Assembly (NCBI GenBank): GCA_016712315.1
Contig: JADJRG010000013.1
Location: 1,185,501 to 1,249,500 of the forward strand
Origin: Nannocystis sp.
GTDB taxonomy: Bacteria; Myxococcota_A; Polyangia; Nannocystales; Nannocystaceae
Length of the DNA: 64,000 nucleotides
Direction: 5' to 3'
A program made the translations under genes and the position numbers. The notes under the pieces were generated by a model. That model saw only the letters and a list, made by a program, of their open reading frames with translations, had not been told where the DNA came from and did no database searches. Shown here piece by piece: positions 43,911 through 52,976 of the stretch. Position 1 is the first letter of the stretch. Each line of letters begins with the position of its first letter.

Positions 43911-45322
43911 CGACCCTCCTCGAGCGCGCCTTCTTCGGCCGCGCCCCGCTGCCGCGCGTCGATCTGCCGGGGCCGCCCGCGCGCCCCCTCGTCGGCTGGC
44001 GCGGCAACCTCGTCGACTTGATGCGCGACCCGCTGGCCGCGCTCTACCGCGTGCACGCCTGCTGCGGCGAGCTCGGCGGCCTCACCGAGGGCAACGGCGC
44101 GATGGTCTTCGCCTTCGGGCCCGAGCACAACCGCGCCCTCTCGACCGACGTCGACCGCATGGTCCCCTTCCTCGCGCTCTTCCCCGCCCCCGAGGGCAGC
44201 GCGGTCGAGCGGATCCGCGACCACATCCTCTTCAGCGTCCACGGCGAGCGCCACAGCGAGGAGCGCCGCGTCCTCGGCCCGCCGCTGCACCGTCGCCGCC
44301 TCGAGCGCTGGGTCGCCGCGATCGACGCGATCGCCGAGCAGCACGTCGCCGCCCTGCCCCGCGGCGCCGTGATCGACGCGCCCGCGATCCTCCAGACCTT
44401 CACCCTCGAGGTCATCCTCCGGATCGTCTTCGGCGTCGACGCCGCCGACCGCTCACGCGCCGCCGAGGCCGCCGCGATGCGCGACTTCCTCACCCGGGTC
44501 CTCGACGTGCTCGGCGACCCGTCCGCCGCCCTCCTGCCGATCGACCTGCCCGGCTTCCCCTACCGCCGCGCCCTTCACCTCGTCGAGCGTTTTGAGCGCG
44601 AAGCCCGACGCCTCGCCGCCTCGTCGACCGCGGACGGCCTGATCACCGACCTCAGCGCGCCGCCGCGTGAAGCCCTCACCGGCCGCCTCTTCGCGCTGCT
44701 CACCGCCGGCCACGAGACCGGCTACGCGGCCTTATGTTGGATCCTCGCGCTGCTCGCCCAGCACCCGGCCGTGCTCGCCGAGCTCGCCGAAGAGCTGCGC
44801 GCCCTCGGCCCTGAGCCCGGCTTCGACGCCCTCTGGGCGGCCCCCCTGCTCGACGCCGTGATCAAGGAGTCCCTACGCGTCTTGCCGACCGCCGCCTACG
44901 GCGCGCGCCGCCTCCTCCAGCCCCTGGAGCTCGGCGGCGTCCCCCTCGCCGCGGGCGCGGTGGTCGTCTTCAGCCACCTCATCACCCATCACCTCGCCCG
45001 CTGCTTCCCGGATCCGCATCGCTTCGACCCCTCGCGCTGGCGGGGCCCGAGCCCCTCCCCTTGGGCCTATCTCCCCTTCGGCAGCGGCCCCCGGGCCTGC
45101 CCTGGCGCCGACCTCGCGCGCGTCGAGATCAAGATCTTCCTCGCCCGCTTCCTCGCCCGCTACTGGCCCGAGCTCCCCGAGGGCGACGAGGTCGTCCCCA
45201 AGCTGCGCCTCACCCTCCGCCCCGAGCGCCTCCGTCTACGCCTGCTCCCGGCCCACAGCCGCCTGCCCCGCCCGATCGACGCCGGCCCTCGCTGGCGTCG
45301 CCTGGTCGCCCCGGGCTGCTAG
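43907..45322 (+). CDS. Cytochrome P450
   Basis: A 471-residue P450 with the I-helix oxygen-binding motif LLTAGHETGYAA, the K-helix ExxR in VIKESLRVLP, the PDPHRFDPSRW segment and the heme loop FGSGPRACPGADLAR with its Cys ligand. No N-terminal membrane helix is evident, so it is probably soluble. A redox partner is not encoded in the operon. As the last of five coupled genes, it probably hydroxylates or epoxidises an intermediate made by the flavin desaturase, SDRs and diiron protein. It overlaps the convergent hydrolase gene by four bases. Confidence 0.95.
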   Translation: MTTLLERAFFGRAPLPRVDLPGPPARPLVGWRGNLVDLMRDPLAALYRVHACCGELGGLTEGNGAMVFAFGPEHNRALSTDVDRMVPFLALFPAPEGSAVERIRDHILFSVHGERHSEERRVLGPPLHRRRLERWVAAIDAIAEQHVAALPRGAVIDAPAILQTFTLEVILRIVFGVDAADRSRAAEAAAMRDFLTRVLDVLGDPSAALLPIDLPGFPYRRALHLVERFEREARRLAASSTADGLITDLSAPPREALTGRLFALLTAGHETGYAALCWILALLAQHPAVLAELAEELRALGPEPGFDALWAAPLLDAVIKESLRVLPTAAYGARRLLQPLELGGVPLAAGAVVVFSHLITHHLARCFPDPHRFDPSRWRGPSPSPWAYLPFGSGPRACPGADLARVEIKIFLARFLARYWPELPEGDEVVPKLRLTLRPERLRLRLLPAHSRLPRPIDAGPRWRRLVAPGC

Positions 45323-47490
45323 AAGACCATGCAGCTCAGGTCGCCGAAGATCTCCGGCTCGAGCGCCGCGAGGTCGGGGAAGAGCTGGAGCAGCGAGTGG
45401 CGGTGGAGCGCCTCCCCGCCGTGCCCCGCCCCCTCGACCATACACGAGCCGATCGACAGGCCCGGGTAGGTCTCGACCATGGCCTGGCGGTAGTCGATCA
45501 TGGTGTCCAGTCGACCCGTGTCATTGTCGAGCTCGCCGATCATCAGGTGGATATCGACGCCATAGACGTACTCCGCCAACAGGTCAAAGTCCGGGAAGTA
45601 GGAGACGCTCTGCCACTCACCCTCGCCGTTGACGTGCGCCTCCTGGAGGCCCGCTGGCCAGTTCTTGAGGGAGTTCGCGCCCCAGGTCGGATCCCCCGGG
45701 AACGTGTACCACTGCGGCGCCTGGATCGCGACGCCGAGCAGGCGGTCTGGGTTCATCATCAGGAGGCGGTTCGTGAACTGTGCCCCCGCCGACTGACCGA
45801 TCACATAGAATGACTCGCCGCCGAGCCCGCCGCGGGCGTAGCGATCGACGATGCTCATGACCCAATGGTCGGCGCGGATGTCACGGCCGTGGAGGCCGCG
45901 ATAGCCGCCCAGCGGCGCGTCGCCGGTGTTGCCAAAATTCCACTCCTCAAACTGCGGGACCACGAGGATCAGGTTCTTCGCCTCGGCGGCGGCCACCCAC
46001 CCCTCCCACTTGCTATAACGCCCGGCGTTGCCGAAGCCCGGGGTGAAGGGCAAGCTCTCGACGTTGTACGGCTGGTCCCACTCCGGCCAGATCGCGTTGG
46101 TGCCGTGCGCGACCACCAGGATCTCCGCGGTCGCGGGGTCGAGCGCGGCGGGGACGTATTGGTACCACCGCCCGTACGAGTCGTCCTTCTCGACCCAGCG
46201 GCCGGCCTCAGACTCGCCCGCGTCGGGGCGGCTCTGCATACAAGCCCGATCGCTCGTGTTGGGGTCGAGCTTCCCCGACGCGCCGATCGGCACGGTATAG
46301 ACAGAACCTTGCAGCGGGTCGGCGAAGGGGTCGCCGTAGACGCTGCTGCAGTCGGGGTGGGCGTCTCGGGGCGCGCCGATCCACAGGCTGTCGCGCGCGC
46401 CGCTTCGGACCCGCCCCAGCGTCGCGCCGAGGTGATCGCCGATGAACGCGTCGCCGCTGGGCAGCTCGTTGTGCGTGATGAACAGCTCACCGGCGGCGCC
46501 GGCGGGCTGCACCGCGGGTGAAGGCGCCCGCGCGTAGAGGACGTGGACCGCGCCGGCGCCCTGCATCAGCTCTTGATCGGCGTTGATGACGTCCTTGCCC
46601 GGTACGCCGATCGCCAGCGAGTCGCACTCCGCCGCGCCCCGCCGCTGCGGCGCGCTCCAGCGGCCGATCGCCAGCGCGGCGCCGAAGTGATCGTAGGCGC
46701 CCGCGTCGCCGCTGAGCCCGGCGCTCGAAGGGTTGAAGGAGCTCGCCGACATGAAGGCGGCGGCGCCGCCGTAGAGCACGTGCACCTGGCCGACGTCGGT
46801 GAGGGTGCCGAGGTCTTGACGTGGGACGCCGATCACCAGGTCTGCGATCCCATCGCAGTTGACGTCGCCGGCCGCGAGGGCGCTGCCGAAGCGATCATCG
46901 GACTCGACGACCCCGCCGATCGCCGGGTAGGCGTCCGTGATCACCATCGCCGTACCGGCGCCCTTGGTCAGCTCTTGACCCCAGATCACCGCGACCGCGC
47001 CGCCGCGCGGGACGAAGTTCGGGCCGGTGCCCGCGCGCACCTCCGCGTTGGGGATCCCGATCGCGAGGTCGTGGATCCCATCGCCGTTGAAGTCGGCGAC
47101 CGCGACCGCGCTCCCGAGCCGCGTGTTCGGCACGTTCGTGATGTGCGCGTCGAGCTTGTACATGTGGAGCTCGACGCGGCGCACATGGTCGGCGCTGAAG
47201 TAGTCATCGATCGCCTGGCGGGTGGTGCCGCTGGCGGTGTGGTACTTCGGGTGGGACTTGTCCGCGCCCGGCATGAACACCGCGACGATCCCGCGCCCCG
47301 CGTCATAGTCGGGGTAACCCACGACCCGGTCGATCCGGCCGTCGGTGTTGAGGTCACCCGCCGACTCCGAGCGCGGAAAGACAAACGAGCTGTAGTCGGC
47401 CCACGGCGACGGTGATTCGGCCGCAGCGAGGCCAGGGGAAAGGAAGAGGGCGGCGAGCAGCCCGGTCGTGGTCTTGGGGTAGCGGAGCAT
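45319..47490 (-). CDS. Secreted FG-GAP repeat protein fused to an alpha/beta-hydrolase domain
   Basis: About 723 residues from the ATG at 47490, with a signal peptide (MLRYPKTTTGLLAALFLSPG). The N-terminal 400 residues hold FG-GAP/integrin-like repeats with calcium loops (DLNTDGRIDRVVGYPDYD, DFNGDGIHDLAIGIPNAE, DVNCDGIADLVIGVPR). The C-terminal 300 residues form an alpha/beta hydrolase of the PHB-depolymerase/feruloyl-esterase kind: ILVVAHGTNAIW, the nucleophile in FYVIGQSAGAQFTNRLL, and a His in VEGAGHGGEALHRHS. The combination suggests an extracellular esterase or depolymerase displayed by a propeller. Substrate unknown. Confidence 0.8.
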   Translation of the reverse strand: MLRYPKTTTGLLAALFLSPGLAAAESPSPWADYSSFVFPRSESAGDLNTDGRIDRVVGYPDYDAGRGIVAVFMPGADKSHPKYHTASGTTRQAIDDYFSADHVRRVELHMYKLDAHITNVPNTRLGSAVAVADFNGDGIHDLAIGIPNAEVRAGTGPNFVPRGGAVAVIWGQELTKGAGTAMVITDAYPAIGGVVESDDRFGSALAAGDVNCDGIADLVIGVPRQDLGTLTDVGQVHVLYGGAAAFMSASSFNPSSAGLSGDAGAYDHFGAALAIGRWSAPQRRGAAECDSLAIGVPGKDVINADQELMQGAGAVHVLYARAPSPAVQPAGAAGELFITHNELPSGDAFIGDHLGATLGRVRSGARDSLWIGAPRDAHPDCSSVYGDPFADPLQGSVYTVPIGASGKLDPNTSDRACMQSRPDAGESEAGRWVEKDDSYGRWYQYVPAALDPATAEILVVAHGTNAIWPEWDQPYNVESLPFTPGFGNAGRYSKWEGWVAAAEAKNLILVVPQFEEWNFGNTGDAPLGGYRGLHGRDIRADHWVMSIVDRYARGGLGGESFYVIGQSAGAQFTNRLLMMNPDRLLGVAIQAPQWYTFPGDPTWGANSLKNWPAGLQEAHVNGEGEWQSVSYFPDFDLLAEYVYGVDIHLMIGELDNDTGRLDTMIDYRQAMVETYPGLSIGSCMVEGAGHGGEALHRHSLLQLFPDLAALEPEIFGDLSCMVF

Positions 47491-47818
47491 CGTGACCGCC
47501 CCACATTGCAACGCCGCGGCCGCGCCGGGCCCTCGCGTAAGTCCTGGAGATCATTCGAGCGGCCGGGATCGAGCGAGCGCCGCGGGCCCCGCCGGGCGCG
47601 GATGTCCCATGGGTCCTCGCCCGCGGTGCCCCCGGGGACATCCGTGGCGCGCACGAGCCGCCTGGCCACGTGACTAGCCAGATCCCCACACGATCCCCCG
47701 CGCGAGGTGGCCACTGCACTCGCCACTGCGCCGCCGAGATGGGCATAATACCTTGAAATTATTAGTCAATAATCAACAGGCACGGGGTTCGCTTTCTCGG
47801 GGAGCAGCGGAGTCCACC
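47491..47818. other. Intergenic region with AT-rich promoter-like patch
   Basis: About 330 bp between divergent genes. The left two thirds are GC-rich with no coding pattern. An AT-rich patch at about 47745-47775 contains the inverted repeat ATTATT-agtc-AATAAT (47758-47773), about 45 bp before the lipoprotein start, and is the best promoter or operator candidate. No RNA gene seen. Confidence 0.35.
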
Positions 47819-48232
47819 ATGCTTTCTTCGATTCGCCCTCGCGCCCTTTTACTCTGCACCCTCCTCTTCGCCGTCGCCTGCGATCCAGACGACGACGACG
47901 CCATCGCCGCCTACGAGCTCGACAGCGCCGCGCTCGAGGAGGACCGGCCCCTCCGTGACGACGACGGCCACGACTCTGGAGATCCTTTGCCGGACCCTGA
48001 GATCGACCTCAGCGACCGCGTTGACCCCGTCCCTTGCGCCGCCCCGCGCCCGATCGCCATCGACCCCGGCGGCTTCGACCCTGGCGAGCTAGGCCTCGAC
48101 CTCGCCGCCCTCGACGACGCCGAAGGCGCCCCTGCTCCGACCCCCGCGGGCCCCTCCGACCTCGCGATCGACGACGGCGACCCCGAGCCCTGCCCCACCG
48201 AAGACGAAGACGATCTCACCCTCGCCGACTGA
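47819..48232 (+). CDS. Small acidic lipoprotein, unknown function
   Basis: About 137 residues from the ATG at 47819; an in-frame ATG at 47753 would place a polar leader before the signal peptide. The signal ends with the lipobox FAVAC. The mature part is very acidic (runs of Asp, for example DPDDDD and EDEDD) and proline-rich, with two isolated Cys residues (PVPCAAPRP and PEPCPTEDE) that could pair. No domain was recognised; it may bind calcium or act as a surface spacer. Confidence 0.65.
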   Translation: MLSSIRPRALLLCTLLFAVACDPDDDDAIAAYELDSAALEEDRPLRDDDGHDSGDPLPDPEIDLSDRVDPVPCAAPRPIAIDPGGFDPGELGLDLAALDDAEGAPAPTPAGPSDLAIDDGDPEPCPTEDEDDLTLAD

Positions 48233-48244
48233 TCTATAAAGGGC

Positions 48245-48284
48245 ACAAACCCACAAACCCACAAACCCACAAACCCACAAACTT
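48245..48284. repeat. Five tandem copies of the 8-mer acaaaccc
   Basis: Four exact copies of acaaaccc and a fifth ending in tt, directly after the small lipoprotein gene (stop at 48232). It runs straight into the inverted repeat at 48285. An 8-base unit in non-coding DNA is a slippage-prone element. Confidence 0.85.
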
Positions 48285-48344
48285 ACAAGCTGAGAGAGAC
48301 GACGACCCGCGCCCCGGCCGGTGTCATCGTCTCTCTCAGCTTGT
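48285..48344. repeat. Near-perfect 22-bp inverted repeat with 16-base loop
   Basis: The arms 48285-48306 (acaagctgagagagacgacg...) and 48323-48344 are complementary except for one base. The loop is ccgcgccccggccggt. No T run follows, so it is not a standard Rho-independent terminator, although it could stop transcription or stabilise the lipoprotein mRNA. It could also be a small mobile palindromic element. Confidence 0.75.
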
Positions 48345-48646
48345 GGGCGGCGATCGCGCCTGCGCATTATCGGCCGCGGAACAAGCCCGCGGGCCGCTCT
48401 GTGGCGCACCGCGGCAGCCCTCCGCCGCCCTCTGAAACCGCGCCGCCATCGCTCCCCCCCGCCCGGCGCCCGAGTCAGATCGCCCATCCAGAATTATCTT
48501 TCATCTGCGGGCCTTGTTGTGTAGGTTCGTGATCGTGTGGGATAGAGCGACCGGGACCCCCGCGAGGAGGCGCCGCAGGGGCGACTACGAGCGAATCGGC
48601 CCTGGAAGCCTCGAATTTGCGATCTTCCTCGCGGGGGCAAGTCAAC
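48345..48646. other. Intergenic region before the propeller protein
   Basis: About 300 bp with no gene-like frame. It becomes less GC-rich near 48480-48560, where a promoter for the downstream gene is plausible. A GGGGGC stretch at about 48632 lies close before the ATG at 48647 and could be its ribosome-binding site. Confidence 0.3.
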
Positions 48647-49992
48647 ATGGGTGAATGGATCAAATTGGTGACAACATCGACTCGGCGATCAGCGGCGGCA
48701 GCCAGCTCTTCGCCCGCCAGAGCTCGACTGGAAACCTCCTCCGGTACGATGGTAGCCCCGGGCAGTGGACGCAGATCGGCGGGCCCGCGTACGCGCGGTA
48801 CGTGGCCGGCAACGGCTTCGTCGCCGGCGTCTCGCCCGACATGAACCAGATCCGGCGCTGGGACGGTAGCGCCTGGACGCAGATTGGTGGACCCTCCAAC
48901 GGGCTTCTGGCGTCCGGCTCTGCGCTCTACTCCATCGACAGGCCCAGCGGAGATCTCTATCGCTACGACGGCTCGCCCGGGCAGTGGACCCGGATCGGCG
49001 GGCCCGGCTACATGTTTGCGGCGGGCCCCGGTTATGTCGTGGGCATCTCGTCGGACATGAAGCAGGTCTGGCGTTGGGACGGAGGCTCCTGGGCGCAAAT
49101 TGGCGGCCCGGCCAGGGATCTGGCGACGTGCGGTCAGGACATCTACACGCTCAAGGCCGACTCCGCAGAGGTCTATCGCCGCGACGGCGCGTCGTTGGCG
49201 TGGACGAGGGTCGGCGATGCTCCATTCTTCCTGACGGGCGGTGGTCTCTCGTTCATCGCTGTCATCATGGGCAACCAGCAGGACGTCCGGCGGTACTCGC
49301 CGGGCGGAGGATGGACCTCGCTCGGCAGCCCGGGCCTGTCGACGGACGCCGCGATCGTGGGTTCCAAGCTCTACAGCGCAGGCCCGACCAACAGCAGCAA
49401 CGTCCGCTGTCTCTACGAATGGTCCGATGGCCCCACGCTCACCCGGTGGCCGCACCGCACAAGCCTCCCCGACGGCACACGCATCGCGATCCGGCTGCGC
49501 CACGCAAGGACTGGGGAAGGCGTGCACGTGCCATGGGTCAAGTGGCTCGGTCTGGGCGACGACGGCGTCACCATGGACGCGACCGACACCGAGCTCGGTC
49601 CGCGCAACATCTTCACCATCAAGTGCTTCCACCCGGCCGGGCAGCAATTCTACAATCTGCCCTGGTACTGCATGCAGGCGTCCAATGGCCACTACGTCGG
49701 CCAACCCCGCGACGGATCGGGCAAGCTCAAGGCCAGCTTCGACTTGACCCATGCCGGCCTCTTCGGCCGCGGCTGGGATCCTGGGGAGGCTGACGTCTTT
49801 ATGATGCACTACGAGCACTGGGGCAATGCTCAGAGCTACTTGAACAAAGTCACGAGCCAGGGGGGCTACTGGCGACTCCCGCAGAGCGCCTATACTGGCG
49901 GAATGAACAATGTCCGGCAATGGATCTGCGGGCCGGCTCCCAGCTACTCGCCATACCCCAGCGCTTACGTCGACTTCTTCATCGTGAGTTGA
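48647..49992 (+). CDS. Tachylectin-like beta-propeller protein, apparent 5' frameshift
   Basis: The long frame opens at ATG 48655 and has at least five WTQIGGP-type propeller units (GQWTQIGGP, SAWTQIGGP, GQWTRIGGP, GSWAQIGGP, LAWTRVGDAP), like tachylectin/lectin propellers, at about 1-240. A second domain of about 180 residues (GVHVPWVKWLGLGDDGV, WYCMQASNGHYVGQ) is unknown. The ATG at 48647, with a better ribosome-binding site, reads MGEWI; inserting one base at about 48659 would join this to QIGDNID, making a further propeller strand (GEWIQIG). The length 48647-49992 plus one base is a multiple of three. There is no signal peptide. Confidence 0.7.
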
Positions 49993-50143
49993 CCCCGAAG
50001 TCGTCGCGAGGGACACTCTAGTCGCCGAGCGCTCCTCGATGGAGATCACGGGGCGGCGGCGCGATCATGGACTGCGCGGCGTCGCCAACCGCTGCGCGAT
50101 CCCCTCGCTAGCCAGCGCCGCCGCGACCTGCTACCCCGCTTGT

Positions 50144-51010
50144 ATGAGCGTTCGCGTCGTGCTCGCGGCCCTCGCCCTCGCCCCCGCGCCGCGCCTGGAG
50201 CCCGCCGAGGTGCTCGAGATCGCCGAACAGAGCGACGAACGCGACCGCCTCGTCAGCCCCCTGCGCCCGCGCGAAGGCGGTGGTTATGACTACAGCGACC
50301 CGAAGGGCCGCTTCAACGCGGTGATCCAGCCTGACGGGCGCGTCACCATCAGCCTGCCGCCGGCCCTGCGCGGCGGCCTCTGCCTCGGCGCCCTCAACTG
50401 CGTCGTCGTCGAAGATCTCTGGGACTACCTGCGCAGCCCTGAGAAGTGGCAGCCGCAGCTCAGCAGCACCCAAGAGTGGATGGCCATGCACGGCGCCCCC
50501 GTCGTCTTCGGCTTCTCAACCCTCGCCCTGGGCGCCCTCGAGATGCCGATGAGGCCGCCGTTTATCGGCGTCGGCGGCAGCTTCGGCCGCCGCTTCGCCC
50601 CGCGCCGCGCGATCATGGATTTTATGCGGCAAACCTTCGAGATGCGGCTCGGCCTCGCCGCCGCCGCCCAGCGCGACCTCATCGCCTACGAGCTCTCGCG
50701 CCTCGACGACGAGCTCGACGCCCTCTGGGCCGAGTCCTGGAGGCCGCTCGCCGATCGCCGCGCCCTGCTCTTCGAGCTGTGGGACCAATGCCTCGAGGGT
50801 ATACCCCGCGTGGTCGCGCTCTCCGACGACCTCGCGATCGCCCTCGACCGGATCCGCCACCAAGCCGCCGCCGAGGCCCGCCGCAAAATTATCAAATTTA
50901 TCCGCAAGAACGCCCCCTGGGGCGCTCCTAACGCCTACACCGCCGCCGAGCTGCACCAGCTCAACGCGCGCCGGATCTCGATCGAGCGCTTCGATCCCTA
51001 CCACCACTGA
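50144..51010 (+). CDS. Exported protein of unknown function
   Basis: About 288 residues from the ATG at 50144, with a short signal-like leader (MSVRVVLAALALAPAP). A beta-rich part (GRFNAVIQPDGRVTISLPP) precedes LCLGALNCVVVEDLW and a Gly/Phe segment (FIGVGGSFGRRFAPRR). The C-terminal half is helical and charged (MRQTFEMRLGLAAAAQRDLI, ARRKIIKFIRKNAPWG). No known family; the layout is of a type common in myxobacterial secreted proteins. Upstream in-frame ATG at 50039 lacks a signal peptide. Confidence 0.65.
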   Translation: MSVRVVLAALALAPAPRLEPAEVLEIAEQSDERDRLVSPLRPREGGGYDYSDPKGRFNAVIQPDGRVTISLPPALRGGLCLGALNCVVVEDLWDYLRSPEKWQPQLSSTQEWMAMHGAPVVFGFSTLALGALEMPMRPPFIGVGGSFGRRFAPRRAIMDFMRQTFEMRLGLAAAAQRDLIAYELSRLDDELDALWAESWRPLADRRALLFELWDQCLEGIPRVVALSDDLAIALDRIRHQAAAEARRKIIKFIRKNAPWGAPNAYTAAELHQLNARRISIERFDPYHH

Positions 51011-51121
51011 GCGGCTCTGCACCCGCGCGAGGGCGTCACCCTGGGGTCTACGCCCCCCTCCTGCGCGCCGCGCCCGCCACCCCTTGACGATACAACGAAG
51101 TCAGGCGCCAATACGAACACC

Positions 51122-51798
51122 ATGCGCCACAAGACGACCACCCTCCTCCCCTACTGCATCGCCTTCATCGCCGCCGGCCTCGCCGCATGTGACGAGCCGA
51201 GGTCATCGAGACCACCCCCGACGGCGTGATCGGCCGCAGCCTCATCGTCGACTTCGACGTCGATGACGACGCCGAAGCGGCGCAGGACGCGGACGACAGC
51301 GTCGATCTCGCGATCGACCAAGACGACCCGCTAGGCCGCGCCTACTGCGACGACGTGACCACGTGGAGCTCCACCTGGGCCACCCTCGAGACCCAAGTGA
51401 TCACCGAGGTCAACAAGCGCCGCGCCGCGGGCGCCACCTGCGGCGGCGTCAGCAAGCCGCCCGCGCCCACCCTCACCGCCAACACCCAGCTCCGCTGCGC
51501 CGCCCGCAAGCACTCGAAGGACATGGGCGTGAAGAATTTCTTCAGCCACACCGGCTCGAACGGCTCGACCTTCGTCCAGCGGATCCAGCTCGCCGGCTAC
51601 ACCAACTGGCTCGCCGCCGCCGAGAACATCGCCGCCGGCCAGACCACCGCCCTCGCCGTCGTCAACGGCTGGATGAACAGCACCGGCCACTGCAACAACA
51701 TCATGAACCCCAACCTCAAGCACCTCGGCGTCGGCTACTACTACGCCGCCACCGCGACCTATAAGCACTACTGGACGCAAGACTTCGGCCGCAAGTAG
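51122..51798 (+). CDS. CAP-domain (SCP/PR-1-like) lipoprotein, frameshifted after the signal peptide
   Basis: The ATG at 51122 opens a lipoprotein signal (MRHKTTTLLPYCIAFIAAGL, lipobox ending in Cys23), but this frame stops at about 51229. The CAP domain is read in another frame from about 51202 on (VIETTPDGVIGRS), with conserved features RCAARKHSKDMGVKNFFSH, AAENIAAGQTTALAVVNGW, STGHCNNIMNP and HLGVGYYY. One missing base at about 51200 would join them into a 225-residue protein. CAP proteins of bacteria are extracellular and of mixed function. It is either a sequencing error or an inactivated gene. Confidence 0.8.
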
Positions 51799-51915
51799 CG
51801 CGGCGACCACGGCCACCGAAGAGCCGCGCGTTTTAGCGTCGCGCCGTGGTTCGGCGGCCGCGCTGGTTCGCCCGCGCCCTCGCGCCCGCGCCGTGATGAT
51901 CGTAGAGTCGCTCGT

Positions 51916-52933
51916 ATGCTCCGCTCTCCGTCGTTCGGCGCCACGCTCCTCCTCGTCGCCGCAGCCGGCCTCACCGGCTGCGTGCGCGCCAAAGCTCGAC
52001 GAGCGGATCGCCCGCGCCTGGTGCGATCACGCCGTCGAGTGCGGCACCTACAAGAACATCAGCACCTGCATGGAGGCCACCTACAGCGAGCCTGCGGAGT
52101 CCTACCTCACCGTCGCGATCGACGCCGGGCGTATCGACTACGACGGCGCCCAGGCCAGCCGCTGCGTGCGCGCGATCCGGGCGCTGAAGTGCCGCCGCGG
52201 CGAAGAGACCGACGCCGTCGACGCCGCCTGCGCGGGGATCTTCAGCGGCGCCGTCCCCCCCGACGAGCCCTGCATGATCGCCGGCGAGTGCGTCGGCCAA
52301 AACTCCGTCTGCGGGCGCCCGCCCGGCTGTAGCGGCGAGTGTTGCCCGGGAGAGTGTCGTTACCGCCCCGGCCCGCTCGCGCTCGGCGAGGCCTGCGCGC
52401 GCGACAGCGAGTGCGAGCGCGACGCCTTTTGCTGGCTCGCGGGCGACGAGCCGCGCTGCGCCGCGATCCCCGAGGCCGGTTATTCCTGCGCCGGCCACGG
52501 CCGCTGCGACCGCGACAGCTTCTGCGACGCCAACACCTGCCAGCGACGCGGCAGCAACGGCGACCCCTGCCAAGGCTCCGACCAGTGCGAGCCGGACACC
52601 TACTGCGGCGCCGGCGGGCGCTGCACCGAGCGCGCCCGCGACGGCGACCCCTGCGACCCCGACTACGGCGACGAGGGCTGCCTCGACGGCGACACCTACT
52701 GCGTCGATCTTCGCTGCCAGAAGCGCGCCCTCCCGGGCGAGCTCTGCTCCATGGGCGCCGGCGACTGCGTCGCCTACGCCTTCTGCTACGACGCTGTCTG
52801 CGTCGAGTACGCGTCCCTGGGCGAGCCGTGCGACGGCGTCGCGGCCAAGTGTCACCCCTCGCTCAACTGCGAAGACGAGCGCTGCGCCCGCTACCAGGAC
52901 GAGCCGGAGCTCGTCTGCCCGATCCCCGAGTGA
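51916..52933 (+). CDS. Cys-rich Dickkopf/EGF-like repeat lipoprotein, frameshifted after the lipobox
   Basis: ATG 51916 gives MLRSPSFGATLLLVAAAGLT with lipobox LTGC, then the frame is lost. The body is read in another frame from about 51990 (KLDERIARAWCDHAVECGTY). Removing one A of the AAA at about 51991 restores 338 continuous residues. The body has many paired Cys motifs (CVGQNSVCGRPPGC, CARDSECERDAFCW, CDRDSFCDANTC, CEPDTYCGAGGRC), a pattern common in myxobacterial surface proteins. It is probably a disulfide-rich surface lipoprotein; function unknown. Confidence 0.75.
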
Positions 52934-52976
52934 CGTCGCACGACCTGTCTTTTAGGCCATACTATCGCACCCGCCC

